A stretch of DNA of 40,087 nucleotides from Myxococcales bacterium (GTDB lineage: Bacteria; Myxococcota_A; Polyangia; Polyangiales; JAFGIB01): NCBI GenBank assembly GCA_029880325.1, contig JAOUOP010000068.1, positions 1 through 40,087 on the forward strand. The letters run 5' to 3'. The translations under genes and the position numbers were made by a program. The notes under the pieces were generated by a model that was given only the letters and a program-made list of their open reading frames with translations, ran no database searches and was not told the origin of the DNA. Positions 1 through 8,500 of this stretch are shown piece by piece; the stretch's first letter is position 1, and the number at the start of each line of letters is the position of its first letter.

Positions 1-648
1 CGCGGCGCACTCGACGCGGGTGAACTTGCCGAGCTGCAGCGCCCGCAGGTCGTAGGTGCCTCCGGTGAGCTCGAGAATGGTTTTTTGTTGCTGGGTACCT
101 GGCAGTAGCGAAACCAGGTCGTAGGCGCCGGGGGCCAGCTGCTGGACTTGGCCTGCTAGGACTTCGACCGAGGTGGTGCCCGCCGTGAAGGCGCCGGGGA
201 ACTTGACTGTGATCGGCAGGGGCAGGGTGAGGGGGGTGACGTGGGTGCCGTCGATGAGGCCGTTGTTTGTCAGGGTGTTGTAGGCGGCCTGGCCGAAGAT
301 GTGGCCGCCGCTGTCGATGAAGATGCTGTGGGCGCTGAGGTTGCCTTCCAGCTCGGCGGTGATGCCGAGGTCGGCCTGGGCTCCGTTGAGCAAGCCGCCG
401 CCGCTCTGGTTTTCGGTGATGACTGCGACATCGCCGCGGATCAGGCCCCTGGACTTGGCCTGGAAGCTCTTCAGCGCCACGATCGTCTCGGCGGGCCACT
501 CGGTGCCCTCGACCCAGTCGGCCTCCGTGACCAGCTCGGACGTTTGCGTGCCGATGTGGGCGGGCGAGGGTGCGGGCGCCGGATCGCCGCAGGCCGCTGC
601 GGTCAGCAGCAGTAGGCACAGGGCGCGAATTTTCGACGATCGTTTCAT
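1..648 (-). CDS. Lipoprotein with probable beta-helix-type domain (C-terminus beyond window)
   Basis: Seen: an open frame of 216 codons runs from ATG at 648 off the left edge, so only the N-terminal part is present. Residues 1-20 form a lipoprotein signal: K2, R3, K6 and R8, then a Leu/Ala core ending TAAAC with the candidate lipidated Cys at 20, followed by Gly-Asp and a Pro/Ala linker. The rest is rich in Gly, Asn, Thr and short beta-strand patterns, including LTGGTYDLRALQLGKFTRV near the window edge, which fits regularly stacked right-handed beta-helix surface proteins common in myxobacteria. That family resemblance is from memory; I know no established name. Its start lies 22 bases after the stop of the parvulin-like gene, so it is probably the fourth gene of the giant-protein operon. 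Inference: an outer-membrane or cell-surface lipoprotein, possibly a partner or anchor for the giant protein. Confidence 0.75.
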   Translation of the reverse strand, partial: MKRSSKIRALCLLLLTAAACGDPAPAPSPAHIGTQTSELVTEADWVEGTEWPAETIVALKSFQAKSRGLIRGDVAVITENQSGGGLLNGAQADLGITAELEGNLSAHSIFIDSGGHIFGQAAYNTLTNNGLIDGTHVTPLTLPLPITVKFPGAFTAGTTSVEVLAGQVQQLAPGAYDLVSLLPGTQQQKTILELTGGTYDLRALQLGKFTRVECAA

Positions 649-661
649 GGCCGGACAGCTG

Positions 662-667
662 CTCCTC
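662..667 (-). promoter_or_regulatory. Ribosome binding site of the beta-helix lipoprotein gene
   Basis: GAGGAG on the minus strand lies 13 bases before the ATG at 648. The motif is strong, but the spacing is longer than the usual 5-9 bases, so initiation may be less efficient than for the two genes before it. Confidence 0.4.
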
Positions 668-670
668 AGA

Positions 671-1558
671 CTACCGATAGGAGACCTTGGCTTGGGCGAG
701 CACACGCTTGGAGACTTCGGCGACCGCATCGCCGATTTCGCGCGGGGCCAGGCTCTTGCGGATCTCGGCGCTCACCTCTGACAGCGGGCGCGGCTGTAGC
801 GCGCGCACCTCGGTCACGCGGGCCACGTAGACGCGGCCGTCGACGAGGATGGGTTTGCTGGATTCGCCGGCGCCGAGGCCTCGCACGAGCTGGCGAAGTT
901 TGGAGGCAAAGGCGGTCATCTCGCCGTCGCCGCGGTGCAGGACGACGGCCGGGCCCTTTTTGCTGAGGCGAGAAGCCAGTTGCTCCCAGTCGCGCTGGTC
1001 GCCGGCGCTGGTGAGCGCTTTGAGAAGCTGGTCGCGGGCGCGGCCTTCGAGGGCGCGCTCGGAGGCCAGCAGCTGCCAGCTGCGCTCTTCGACGCCGCCG
1101 AAGAGCTCGGGGTGCTCCTTGTAGTAGCGCTCGACTTCTTCGTCGGTGATGCGCTTGAGGGTGGCGTTGCGCGAGAGGTACTGCTTGACCAGGAGTTCTT
1201 CGCGGTAGGCCGCCACGTGACGCTCGAGCTGGTCGCGCTCGGCGTCGGTCAGCTGCTTGTCGCGGGCCTGGGCCATGGCGCGGGTGCGCACCAGGCTTTG
1301 CAGGAGGCGCTTGCGCTGCTCGGCGTCGATGTGGCCCTGGGCGCGCTTGCCCAGGGTGCGCTCGATGCCGAATTCGAGGTCGGCGGCGGTGATGGTCTCG
1401 CCGTTGACCTCGGCCAGCACCTCGGCGCCGCCGTTGGCCTGGTTGTCGCGTTCTTTGGCGCCCTGCTCAGGGCTGTCCGCGTCGGGTTTGCCCATGCGGC
1501 AGCCGAGGCAGAGCAGGGGCAGCGCGAGGGCGATGGTCGTGCAAGCGCGGGGGCTCAT
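671..1558 (-). CDS. Degenerate parvulin/SurA-like lipoprotein chaperone
   Basis: A 295-residue protein. The start at 1558 is chosen because its ATG overlaps the previous stop as ATGA, has GGGAGG six bases upstream and opens a lipoprotein signal (R4, hydrophobic core, LCLGC with Cys20). Residues about 48-150 look like the SurA/PrsA N-terminal chaperone domain, with VNGETIT at 52-58 and a helix containing ITDEEVERYYKEHPELF at about 138-154, the usual lead-in to a parvulin domain. The expected parvulin motifs are then missing: the histidine-containing HIL strand is replaced by WQLLA (161-165), there is no GGDLGW, and the FGYH strand is replaced by VDGRVYVARV (239-248). Inference: a catalytically inactive, chaperone-only member paired with the active enzyme encoded just upstream. 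The frame stays open upstream of 1558 to 2614, but that part is an Arg/Pro-rich shadow of the neighbouring gene. Confidence 0.85.
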   Translation of the reverse strand: MSPRACTTIALALPLLCLGCRMGKPDADSPEQGAKERDNQANGGAEVLAEVNGETITAADLEFGIERTLGKRAQGHIDAEQRKRLLQSLVRTRAMAQARDKQLTDAERDQLERHVAAYREELLVKQYLSRNATLKRITDEEVERYYKEHPELFGGVEERSWQLLASERALEGRARDQLLKALTSAGDQRDWEQLASRLSKKGPAVVLHRGDGEMTAFASKLRQLVRGLGAGESSKPILVDGRVYVARVTEVRALQPRPLSEVSAEIRKSLAPREIGDAVAEVSKRVLAQAKVSYR

Positions 1559-2517
1559 GGCGAGCCTCCCTGGGTCTTGGCGGCCATGGTGCCGGCGTTG
1601 GCGCTTGTGGGTGCGGCGGGCGTCTTGGCCTTGGCGGTGGCGGCTTCTTTGGCTTGCTTGGCTTCTTTGGGGCCGGGCTTGCCGTCGCTGCGCTTGACCT
1701 CGATGTGGCCGAGCAGGCGGCTGAGCTCGCCTTCCTTGATCTGGGCGCGCAGCTGGTGGCGGATGTCGCCCTTGACGGCCTGCAGCGGGCGCTTGATGGT
1801 CTGGGGCGCCTCGATGATCTTGACGATGTGGTAGCCGAAAGTGGTCTCGAAGGGCTCGCTGAGCTCGTCTTGCTTCATGGCGAAGACCTTGGTTGAGAAG
1901 CGCGGGTCGATGCTGCCCTCGCGCAGCCAGCCCAGGTCGCCGCCGCGCTTGCCGGTGACGCGGTCTTCGCTGAACTCCTCGGCGAGCTTGGCGAAGTCGC
2001 CGCCAGAGGTGAGCTTGGAGTGGACCTCCTGGAGCTGGGTGAGCTTGGCCTTGCGCTCGCTCTCGTCCATCTTCGGATTGAGGCGCAGCAGGATGTGGGC
2101 GGCGTGGACCTTGGTCTCCTCGTAGTCGGCGGCGTGGGCGTTGTAGAAGTTTTGAATCGCTTCGTCGTCGACGCGGTCGTCGAGGAACTTCTGGAAGTAG
2201 CCGCCGATCAGCAGTTCCTTTTCGTACTCGCGGACATCGGCTGCGATGCGCGCGGGATCGAGCAGTTTCTGGCGGCGGATGGCCTCGGCCATGGCCTCGC
2301 GGCGCAGGAACTCGTCGAAGGCGCGGTTTTTGGCGGCTTCGTCGCTGGCGGGGATGCGCTTGGACTCGAGGAAGGCCTCGAAGTGCTGCTTGGTGATCTT
2401 GTGCTCGCCGACGGTGGCGAGGGTGGTGTCGTCGGCGGCCTTGGGATCCTTTTGCTTGTCGCCGCAGGCGCCGAGCAGCAGGGCGGCTAGTAGCAGGGAT
2501 GTTAGGTGGTGCTTCAT
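1555..2517 (-). CDS. Parvulin-type peptidyl-prolyl cis-trans isomerase lipoprotein (PpiC/SurA/PrsA family)
   Basis: A 320-residue periplasm-facing foldase predicted to isomerise Xaa-Pro bonds in exported proteins. The lipoprotein signal ends LLGAC with Cys18; Gly19 follows, which under the E. coli Lol rule would not retain it in the inner membrane. Residues about 30-130 are the helical SurA/PrsA-like N-domain. The parvulin domain spans about 136-236 with its signature residues: VHAAHILL (H141), RGGDLGW (191-197) and FGYHIVK (227-233, H230). A low-complexity Ala/Lys/Pro tail covers about 279-320. The start at 2517 is chosen over an in-frame ATG at 2568 because it has GAGGAG seven bases upstream, opens the signal directly and does not overlap the giant gene, whose stop is 14 bases upstream. 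Inference from position: a dedicated foldase for the proline-rich giant protein. I give no symbol because surA, prsA and ppiC paralogues cannot be told apart here. Confidence 0.93.
   Translation of the reverse strand: MKHHLTSLLLAALLLGACGDKQKDPKAADDTTLATVGEHKITKQHFEAFLESKRIPASDEAAKNRAFDEFLRREAMAEAIRRQKLLDPARIAADVREYEKELLIGGYFQKFLDDRVDDEAIQNFYNAHAADYEETKVHAAHILLRLNPKMDESERKAKLTQLQEVHSKLTSGGDFAKLAEEFSEDRVTGKRGGDLGWLREGSIDPRFSTKVFAMKQDELSEPFETTFGYHIVKIIEAPQTIKRPLQAVKGDIRHQLRAQIKEGELSRLLGHIEVKRSDGKPGPKEAKQAKEAATAKAKTPAAPTSANAGTMAAKTQGGSP
1565..1570 (-). promoter_or_regulatory. Ribosome binding site deciding the start at 1558
   Basis: GGGAGG on the minus strand ends six bases before the ATG at 1558. 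Together with the ATGA stop-start overlap it fixes the start of the degenerate parvulin gene and suggests translational coupling to the active parvulin gene. Confidence 0.7.
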
Positions 2518-2524
2518 GGTTGTA

Positions 2525-2530
2525 CTCCTC
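2525..2530 (-). promoter_or_regulatory. Ribosome binding site of the active parvulin gene
   Basis: GAGGAG on the minus strand, seven bases before the ATG at 2517 and immediately after the giant gene's TGA at 2534-2532. It lies in the 14-base gap between the two genes, so ribosomes ending on the giant message are positioned to reinitiate. Confidence 0.75.
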
Positions 2531-2531
2531 G

Positions 2532-5500
2532 TCATCGTCCGCCAGTAGGGGGTGGGGGGCTGCTGCACTCTGCGGGTAGCGGGATCGGGATGGGGCCCCC
2601 CAGGCAGACGCCATTTCCGTCGCAGTACTCGTCGCCGTTGCAGATGTTGCCGTCGCTGCAGGAGGCGCCGTACTCTAGGAATGCGGAGGTCACGCAGCTG
2701 CCCGTCCCGTCGCAGGTGTCAATGGTGCAGGGATTGTCGTCGAGGTTGCAGCTGCTGCCGGCAAGCTGACCGTCGCATTGGTTGGCGGTGATCAAGCAAG
2801 TGGAGCTGCAGCCGTCGCCGTCGACGGTGTTTCCGTCGTCGCACTCTTCGCCGGGATCGAGGACGCCGTTGCCGCAGCTTTCGTCGCTGGTGCAGTCGGC
2901 GCTGCAGCCATCGCCACTGATGGTGTTACCGTCGTCGCAGGCCTCGCCCGGGTCGACGATGTTGTTGCCGCAGGTCTCGTCGCTGGTGCAGTCGGCGCTG
3001 CAGCCGTCGCCGCCGACGGTGTTGCCGTCGTCGCAGACCTCGCCGGGGTCGATGATGCCATTGCCGCAGACCTCGCTTTGGCAATTGTCGCTGCAGCCGT
3101 CACCGGCGATGGTGTTGCCGTCGTCGCAGGTTTCGGTTGCAGGGTCGATGATGCCGTTGCCGCAGTATTCGGCGCTCTTGCAGTCGGCGCTGCAGCCGTC
3201 GCCACCGACGGGTACACCTGTCACCAGGTCGACGCCGTCGTCGCATTGCTCGTCGAGGTCGATGTTGCCGTCGCCGCAGAAGCCCGGCGGGTTGCTGGTG
3301 AGGGTGTCTTGGCCCCAGCAGAGCATGCCGCCGTCGTTCTTGATGGCGCAGCTGCTGTTGAGCAGGGCAAAGACGTCGTAGAAGCTGGCGTCAGGGGTGG
3401 TCGGTGGGATGGACTGGCCGAAGTGGGGGCTTGAGCCGTTGGGGTCGGTTGGGTCGCCGGCGCCCCAGCAATGCGCGGTGCCCAGGTCATCGATTACGCA
3501 GGTGTGGTAGTCGCCAAGCGAAACGTCGACCATGGTGAGATCTGCGACCGCGGGCGGCACCGAACTCTGGCCGTAGAGGTCGTTGCCCCAGCAGTCGAGG
3601 CCGTTACCGGTTTTGATGGCGCAGGCGTGGTTGCGGCCCATTTCCACGCGGCTGAACTGGTCGGTCGTGGGGGCGCCGGATATAATGCTGTTGTTGGTGC
3701 CCCAGCAGATCGCGCCTGGTGCGCCGCTGATGGCACAGAAGGCAGCGTTGCCGCCGGCAATATCGGTGAACTGACCGTCAGGCGGCGGGGCCGGCGGAGG
3801 GCTGTAGTCGTCGCTACCCCAACAGCGCAGCGTCCCATCGTCCATCGTGATGGCACAGGCGCCGATGTAGTTGCTGTACTGCCCGTCGCTGACGGCGATA
3901 CGCCGGAAGCGCAAGTTCGGCTCGAGAAACAAGTTGTTGCTATTGAGGCCCCAGCACTCGGCGATTCCGTCGACGTCCAAAGCACAGGCGCTGATGCCCA
4001 TCATGGCGACGTCCTTGAACAGGCCTGGTGGAGCACCGGTGGCCAGGCTGTAGCCTGTGTTTTGACCCCAGCACCTCAGCGCCCCGTTCAGGTCAACCTC
4101 ACAGGCGGTGTGGTATTTCTTGGCCGTAGATACCTGTGGCACCACGCAGCCACCGGAGCGGCAGCTGCCGGCACCATCTTCGCAGCTGGTGCCGTCGGCG
4201 ACGGGCGTGTGGTCACAGCCGTATTGGTCGTCGCAGCTTTCCGCGGTGCACTCGTTCTTGTCGCCGCAGAGGTCATCGACGGTCTGGGTTCCATCACCGC
4301 ATCGGGTGCTGATGGTGCAGCTGTCGTTGCAGAATTCGCCCGCGGCGGCACCGGTTCCGTCGTCGCAGACTTCGCCGGGGTCGAGGATGCCGTTGCCCTT
4401 TTGTTCATTGCTCTTGCAGTCGGCGCTGCAGCCATCGCCACCTTCCGGTACGAGCGTGATTGGGTTGACGCCGTCGTCGCATTGCTCGTCGAGGTCGACT
4501 ACGCCGTCGCCGCAGGCGCCCGGTGGGTCGTTGATGAGGCTGCCCTGGCCCCAGCAGAGCATACCGCCGTCCCTCTTGATGCCGCAGGTGGTGTTGCCGC
4601 CGGCGATGATGCTGCCGAATGTCGCATCGGGGCTGGTTGGCGCAGTGGATTGGCCAAAGTGGGGGGAGGTGTCCGTCTTCTGATCGGGGCCACCAGCGCC
4701 CCAGCAGTAGGCGACTCCAAGACTGTCGATGGCGCAGGTGTGTTGGTCTCCTAGGGAAACATCGACGATGGTGCGGCCCGTAAGATCGGGGACTGTACTT
4801 TGGCCGTAGGTATCGCTCCCCCAGCAATGAAGGCTTCCTTCGGTGCGGATGGCGCAGGCGTGACTGAGGCCCATTTCCACGCGGCTGAATAGATCGTTGG
4901 GGGGGGCGCCGGTTACGATGTTGTTGTTGTCGGTGCCCCAGCAGGTTATGCCTGGTGCGCTGCTGATGGCACAGAAGGCAGCGTTGCCGCCGGCAATATC
5001 GGTGAACTGACCGTCAGGCGGCGGGGCCGGCGGAGGGTTGTAGTCGTCGCTACCCCCCCAACAGCGCAGCGTCCCATCGCCCATTGTGATAGCACAGGCG
5101 GCGATGGAGTTGCTGTACTGCCCGTGGCAGACGGCGATACGCCGGAAGGGCAGGTTTGGCTCGACATGCAAGTTGTTGGCGTTGAGGCCCCAGCACTCGG
5201 CGATCCCGTCGACATCCAGGGCACAGGCGCTCGGGCCCATCATGGCGACGTCCTTGAATAGGCTCACTGGTGCGCCGCTGCGCAAGTTGTTTTGGGTGTC
5301 TTGACCCCAGCAGCTCAGCGCACCGTTCAAGTCGATCTCACAGGCGGTGTCGTATATCTTGGCCGTAGATACCTGTGGCACCACGCAGCCGCCGGAGCGG
5401 CAGCTGCCGGCACCGTCCTCGCAGCTGGTGCCGTCGGCGACGGGCGTGTGGTCACAGCCGTATTGGTCGTTGCAGCTCTCCGCGGTGCACTCGTTCTTGT

Positions 5501-8500
5501 CGTCGCAGACCTGATCGACGGTCTGGGTTCCATCACCGCATCGGGTGCTGATGGTGCAGCTGTCGTTACAGAATTCGCCCGCGGCGGCACCGGTCCCGTC
5601 GTCGCAGACTTCGCCGGGGTCGAGGATGCCGTTGCCCTTTTGCTCATTGCTCTTGCAGTCGGCGCTGCAACCGTCGCCACCTTCCGGTACGAGCGTGATT
5701 GGGTCGACGCCGTCGTCGCATTGCTCGTCGAGGTCGACGATGCCGTCGCCGCAGTAGCCCGGTGGGTCGTTGATGAGGCTGCTCTGGCCCCAGCAGAGCA
5801 TGCCGCCGTCGCGCTTGAGGCCGCAGGTGGTGTGCTTACGCGCCATCAGCTCTTCGAACACGGCGTCGGGGGTGCGCGGTGGGATGGCTTGGCCAAAGTG
5901 GGGAGCGGCGTCCTGCTTGTAGGCCGCGGAGCCGGCACCCCAGCAGTGGGCTACGCCGCTGTCCTCCAGGGCGCAGCTGTGCTCGAGCCCCAGCGCCAGG
6001 TCGACCATGGTCAGGCCCGCGAGTTCGGGCGGCACGATGGTCTTGTCGTAGGTGGTGCTGCCCCAGCACTCGACGGCTCCGGCCGGGTTGATGGCGCAGG
6101 CGTGGTACTGGCCGAAGTCGACGAAATCGAAGGCTTGGCCCTGGGGAGCGTTATTGACGAGGTTGACGACGGTATTGACGTTGTCGCCCCAGCAGGAGAG
6201 CGCGCTGTTCGTACCCAGAGCGCAGGCGGTCTGGTGACGCAAGAAGACCGCGTTGAAGCTGCCGGGCGGGATGTTGTTGAGCAGAGTCGTGTAGGAGCCC
6301 CAGCACTCGAGAGCGCCGTCGCCGGATCGCACTCCGCAGGCCGTGTTGATACCGGTGGCGATGTCGCGCCACAGCACCGCGGGTGGTGCCAGGGCGCTGG
6401 CATTGGCTCCCCAGCAGGTCGCCAAGCCGTCGTCGCCGAGCACGCAGCCGCTGTCGGTGCCGAGGGCGAGATCGATGAAGCTGCCTGCGGGTTTGGTGTC
6501 CACCACGCTCAGGCCGGTGCCGCCCCAGCAGCCGAGGCTGCCGGTGGCGTCGAGGTAGCATGCGGCGTCCACCGAGAGCGCGGCCTGCAGGCGCTTGCCC
6601 TTGGGCAGCGGGCGGCAGCTCACGCTGACGCTGGTGACATCCGCCGCGGCGATCACGCCCGTCGCGCCCTCGATGCTGCAGATGCGGCCGGCCGGCTCCT
6701 TGTCCACGGTGACGAGGTAGCTGCTACTGTGGGCGACGGTGGTGGCGAAGGTGAAGGCCCCGTCGATCGTGACTCCCAGTTGTTCGCCTTCGAGGCCGAG
6801 GACGACTGCGTGGTCGGGGAAGCCGTCGCCGTCGCCGTCGGGCAGGGCGGTGGTGGGCAGGCCGCTGACCTGGCCGCCGACGCTGAAGTATTCGAAGCCG
6901 CAGGAGGCGTCGCAGCCGTCGCCGGGCAGGTTGCCGCCGTCGTCGCAGAATTCGCCGGGGTCGAGCTGGCCGTCGCCGCAGGCGTAGGCGGTCAGGAGGC
7001 TGCTGGCCGAGAGGCCGGCCAGCTGGGCGCCGAGCACGCTGTCGCCGGGGCCCACGACCTGGAAGAGGCCGTTGCCGAGGCTGCCCGCGACGGCGGGGTT
7101 ACTGCTGCTGTAGAGGGTGCCGTAGCTGTCGGCGGTGACGTCGACGTCGTAGCTTTGGGCGTCCACGACGAGCGTGGCGGTGACGGTGAGCTGGGTGGTT
7201 ACCGGCGTGGGTAGGTCGAAGGAGACCTGGCGGGCCACGGGGCTGACCGCGAGGGCGGTCACGTAGGCCGTGACGTTGTGGCTGGTGGCGTTGGTCGGAT
7301 CGTTGCCGGTGGCCACTTCGAGGCCGTCGACGAGGCCGTCGCCGTCGCTGTCGGCGACGTTCGGGTCGCTGCCCCAGGTGACTTCGTCGCCGTCGCTGAG
7401 GCCGTCGCCGTCGCTGTCGGGGTTGGTCGGGTCGGTGCCGAGCAGCTGTTCGTCGCGGTTGCTGAGGCCGTCGCCGTCGCTGTCTTCCTGGCCGTCGAGG
7501 ACGCCGTTGCCGTCGCTGTCGCTGCGCGTGGGGTCGAGGCCGAGGGCGAGTTCGAGGGTGTTGTTCAAGCCGTCGCCGTCCAGGTCGCCCGCGGCCAGCA
7601 GGGCGGTGACGGTGATGGCGTTGGCGATGCGCAGGGGGGCGCCGGCGTAGTTGCCGGAGACGAGTAGCTCGAGTTGGCTGCCGTCGACGGTGACGACTCC
7701 GGTGAAGGCCGGCGCCTGGTAGCTGGCGGTCACCCAGTCGAAGGTGGCCTGTTGGCTGCCGAGTTGGACGCTGCCTTCGGTGATCAGGCTCGGGTCGAGA
7801 CCGGCGGCGAGCACCAGCTCGAGGCTGCTGTCGGCGCCTTCGAGCACGAAGTCGGTGCTCTGTACGGGTACGGCGACCTGGGGGCTGCAGGGGCTGAGGG
7901 CCTGGGCCAGGACCGGGTCGGCGTCGACGGCGTCTTGAAGCGCGATTGCCGTGGTGTCGAAGCTGTAGCAGCGGTCGAGCTGGACCGGCTCGGCGAAGAC
8001 GAAGCGCAGCTCGGTGCCTTCGATGAGGAAGCTGCCGGCGACGGCGAGGCCGTCGAGCTCGAGCGTGGGCGCCGTGCCGGTGGCGGCGGCGGCGATGGGC
8101 TGGTTGTAGGTGAAGACGAGGTCGGGGTCGGTGTTGTCGAGGGCGAGCTCGAAGCTGGCGTCGGCGATGGCCGGCAGGGGCTCGAGGAAGTCGAGGCTGA
8201 GGGTGGTCGCGGCGTCGAAGGTCGCCGGCAGCGAGCCGCTCTGGGCCGTGAGCTGGCTGACGCTGACGATGGCGGTCTCGACCACCGCGTCGGTGACGTC
8301 GAGCTGGGCGCGGCCGGCGCTGAGCGGCAGGGCGATGCTGCTCAGGCCCGCGCTCTGGGCGCTGCCGCTGAGTGCGACGACGCTGTCGAAGTTCGCGCCG
8401 GTGACGATGTTGTCGTAGCTGTCGACGATGGCCAGCTCCACGCTGACGGTCTCGCCGGCCTCGAGCCGCGCCGGGTCGCCCAGGGGCAGGTTGGTGCGGG

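Larger units (their letters stand above)
3236..5710. repeat. Tandem duplication, period 1236-1239 bp
   Basis: The motif CGTCGTCGCATTGCTCGTCG begins at 5711, 4472 and 3236. The DNA between is closely similar, most strikingly at about 5377-5757 versus 4138-4518 where only scattered bases differ. The period is a multiple of three, so each copy adds one in-frame RCC1-DUF4215 unit of 412-413 residues. Confidence 0.85.

Noticed and set aside
2518..2568. An earlier start at 2568 for the active parvulin.
   Set aside because: It would overlap the giant gene and place 17 residues before the lipoprotein signal; the ATG at 2517 has an excellent ribosome site.
1559..2614. Extending the degenerate parvulin gene upstream to 2614 (647 codons).
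   Set aside because: The extension is the wrong frame of the active parvulin gene and is Arg-rich; the lipoprotein signal, ribosome site and ATGA overlap all point to 1558.
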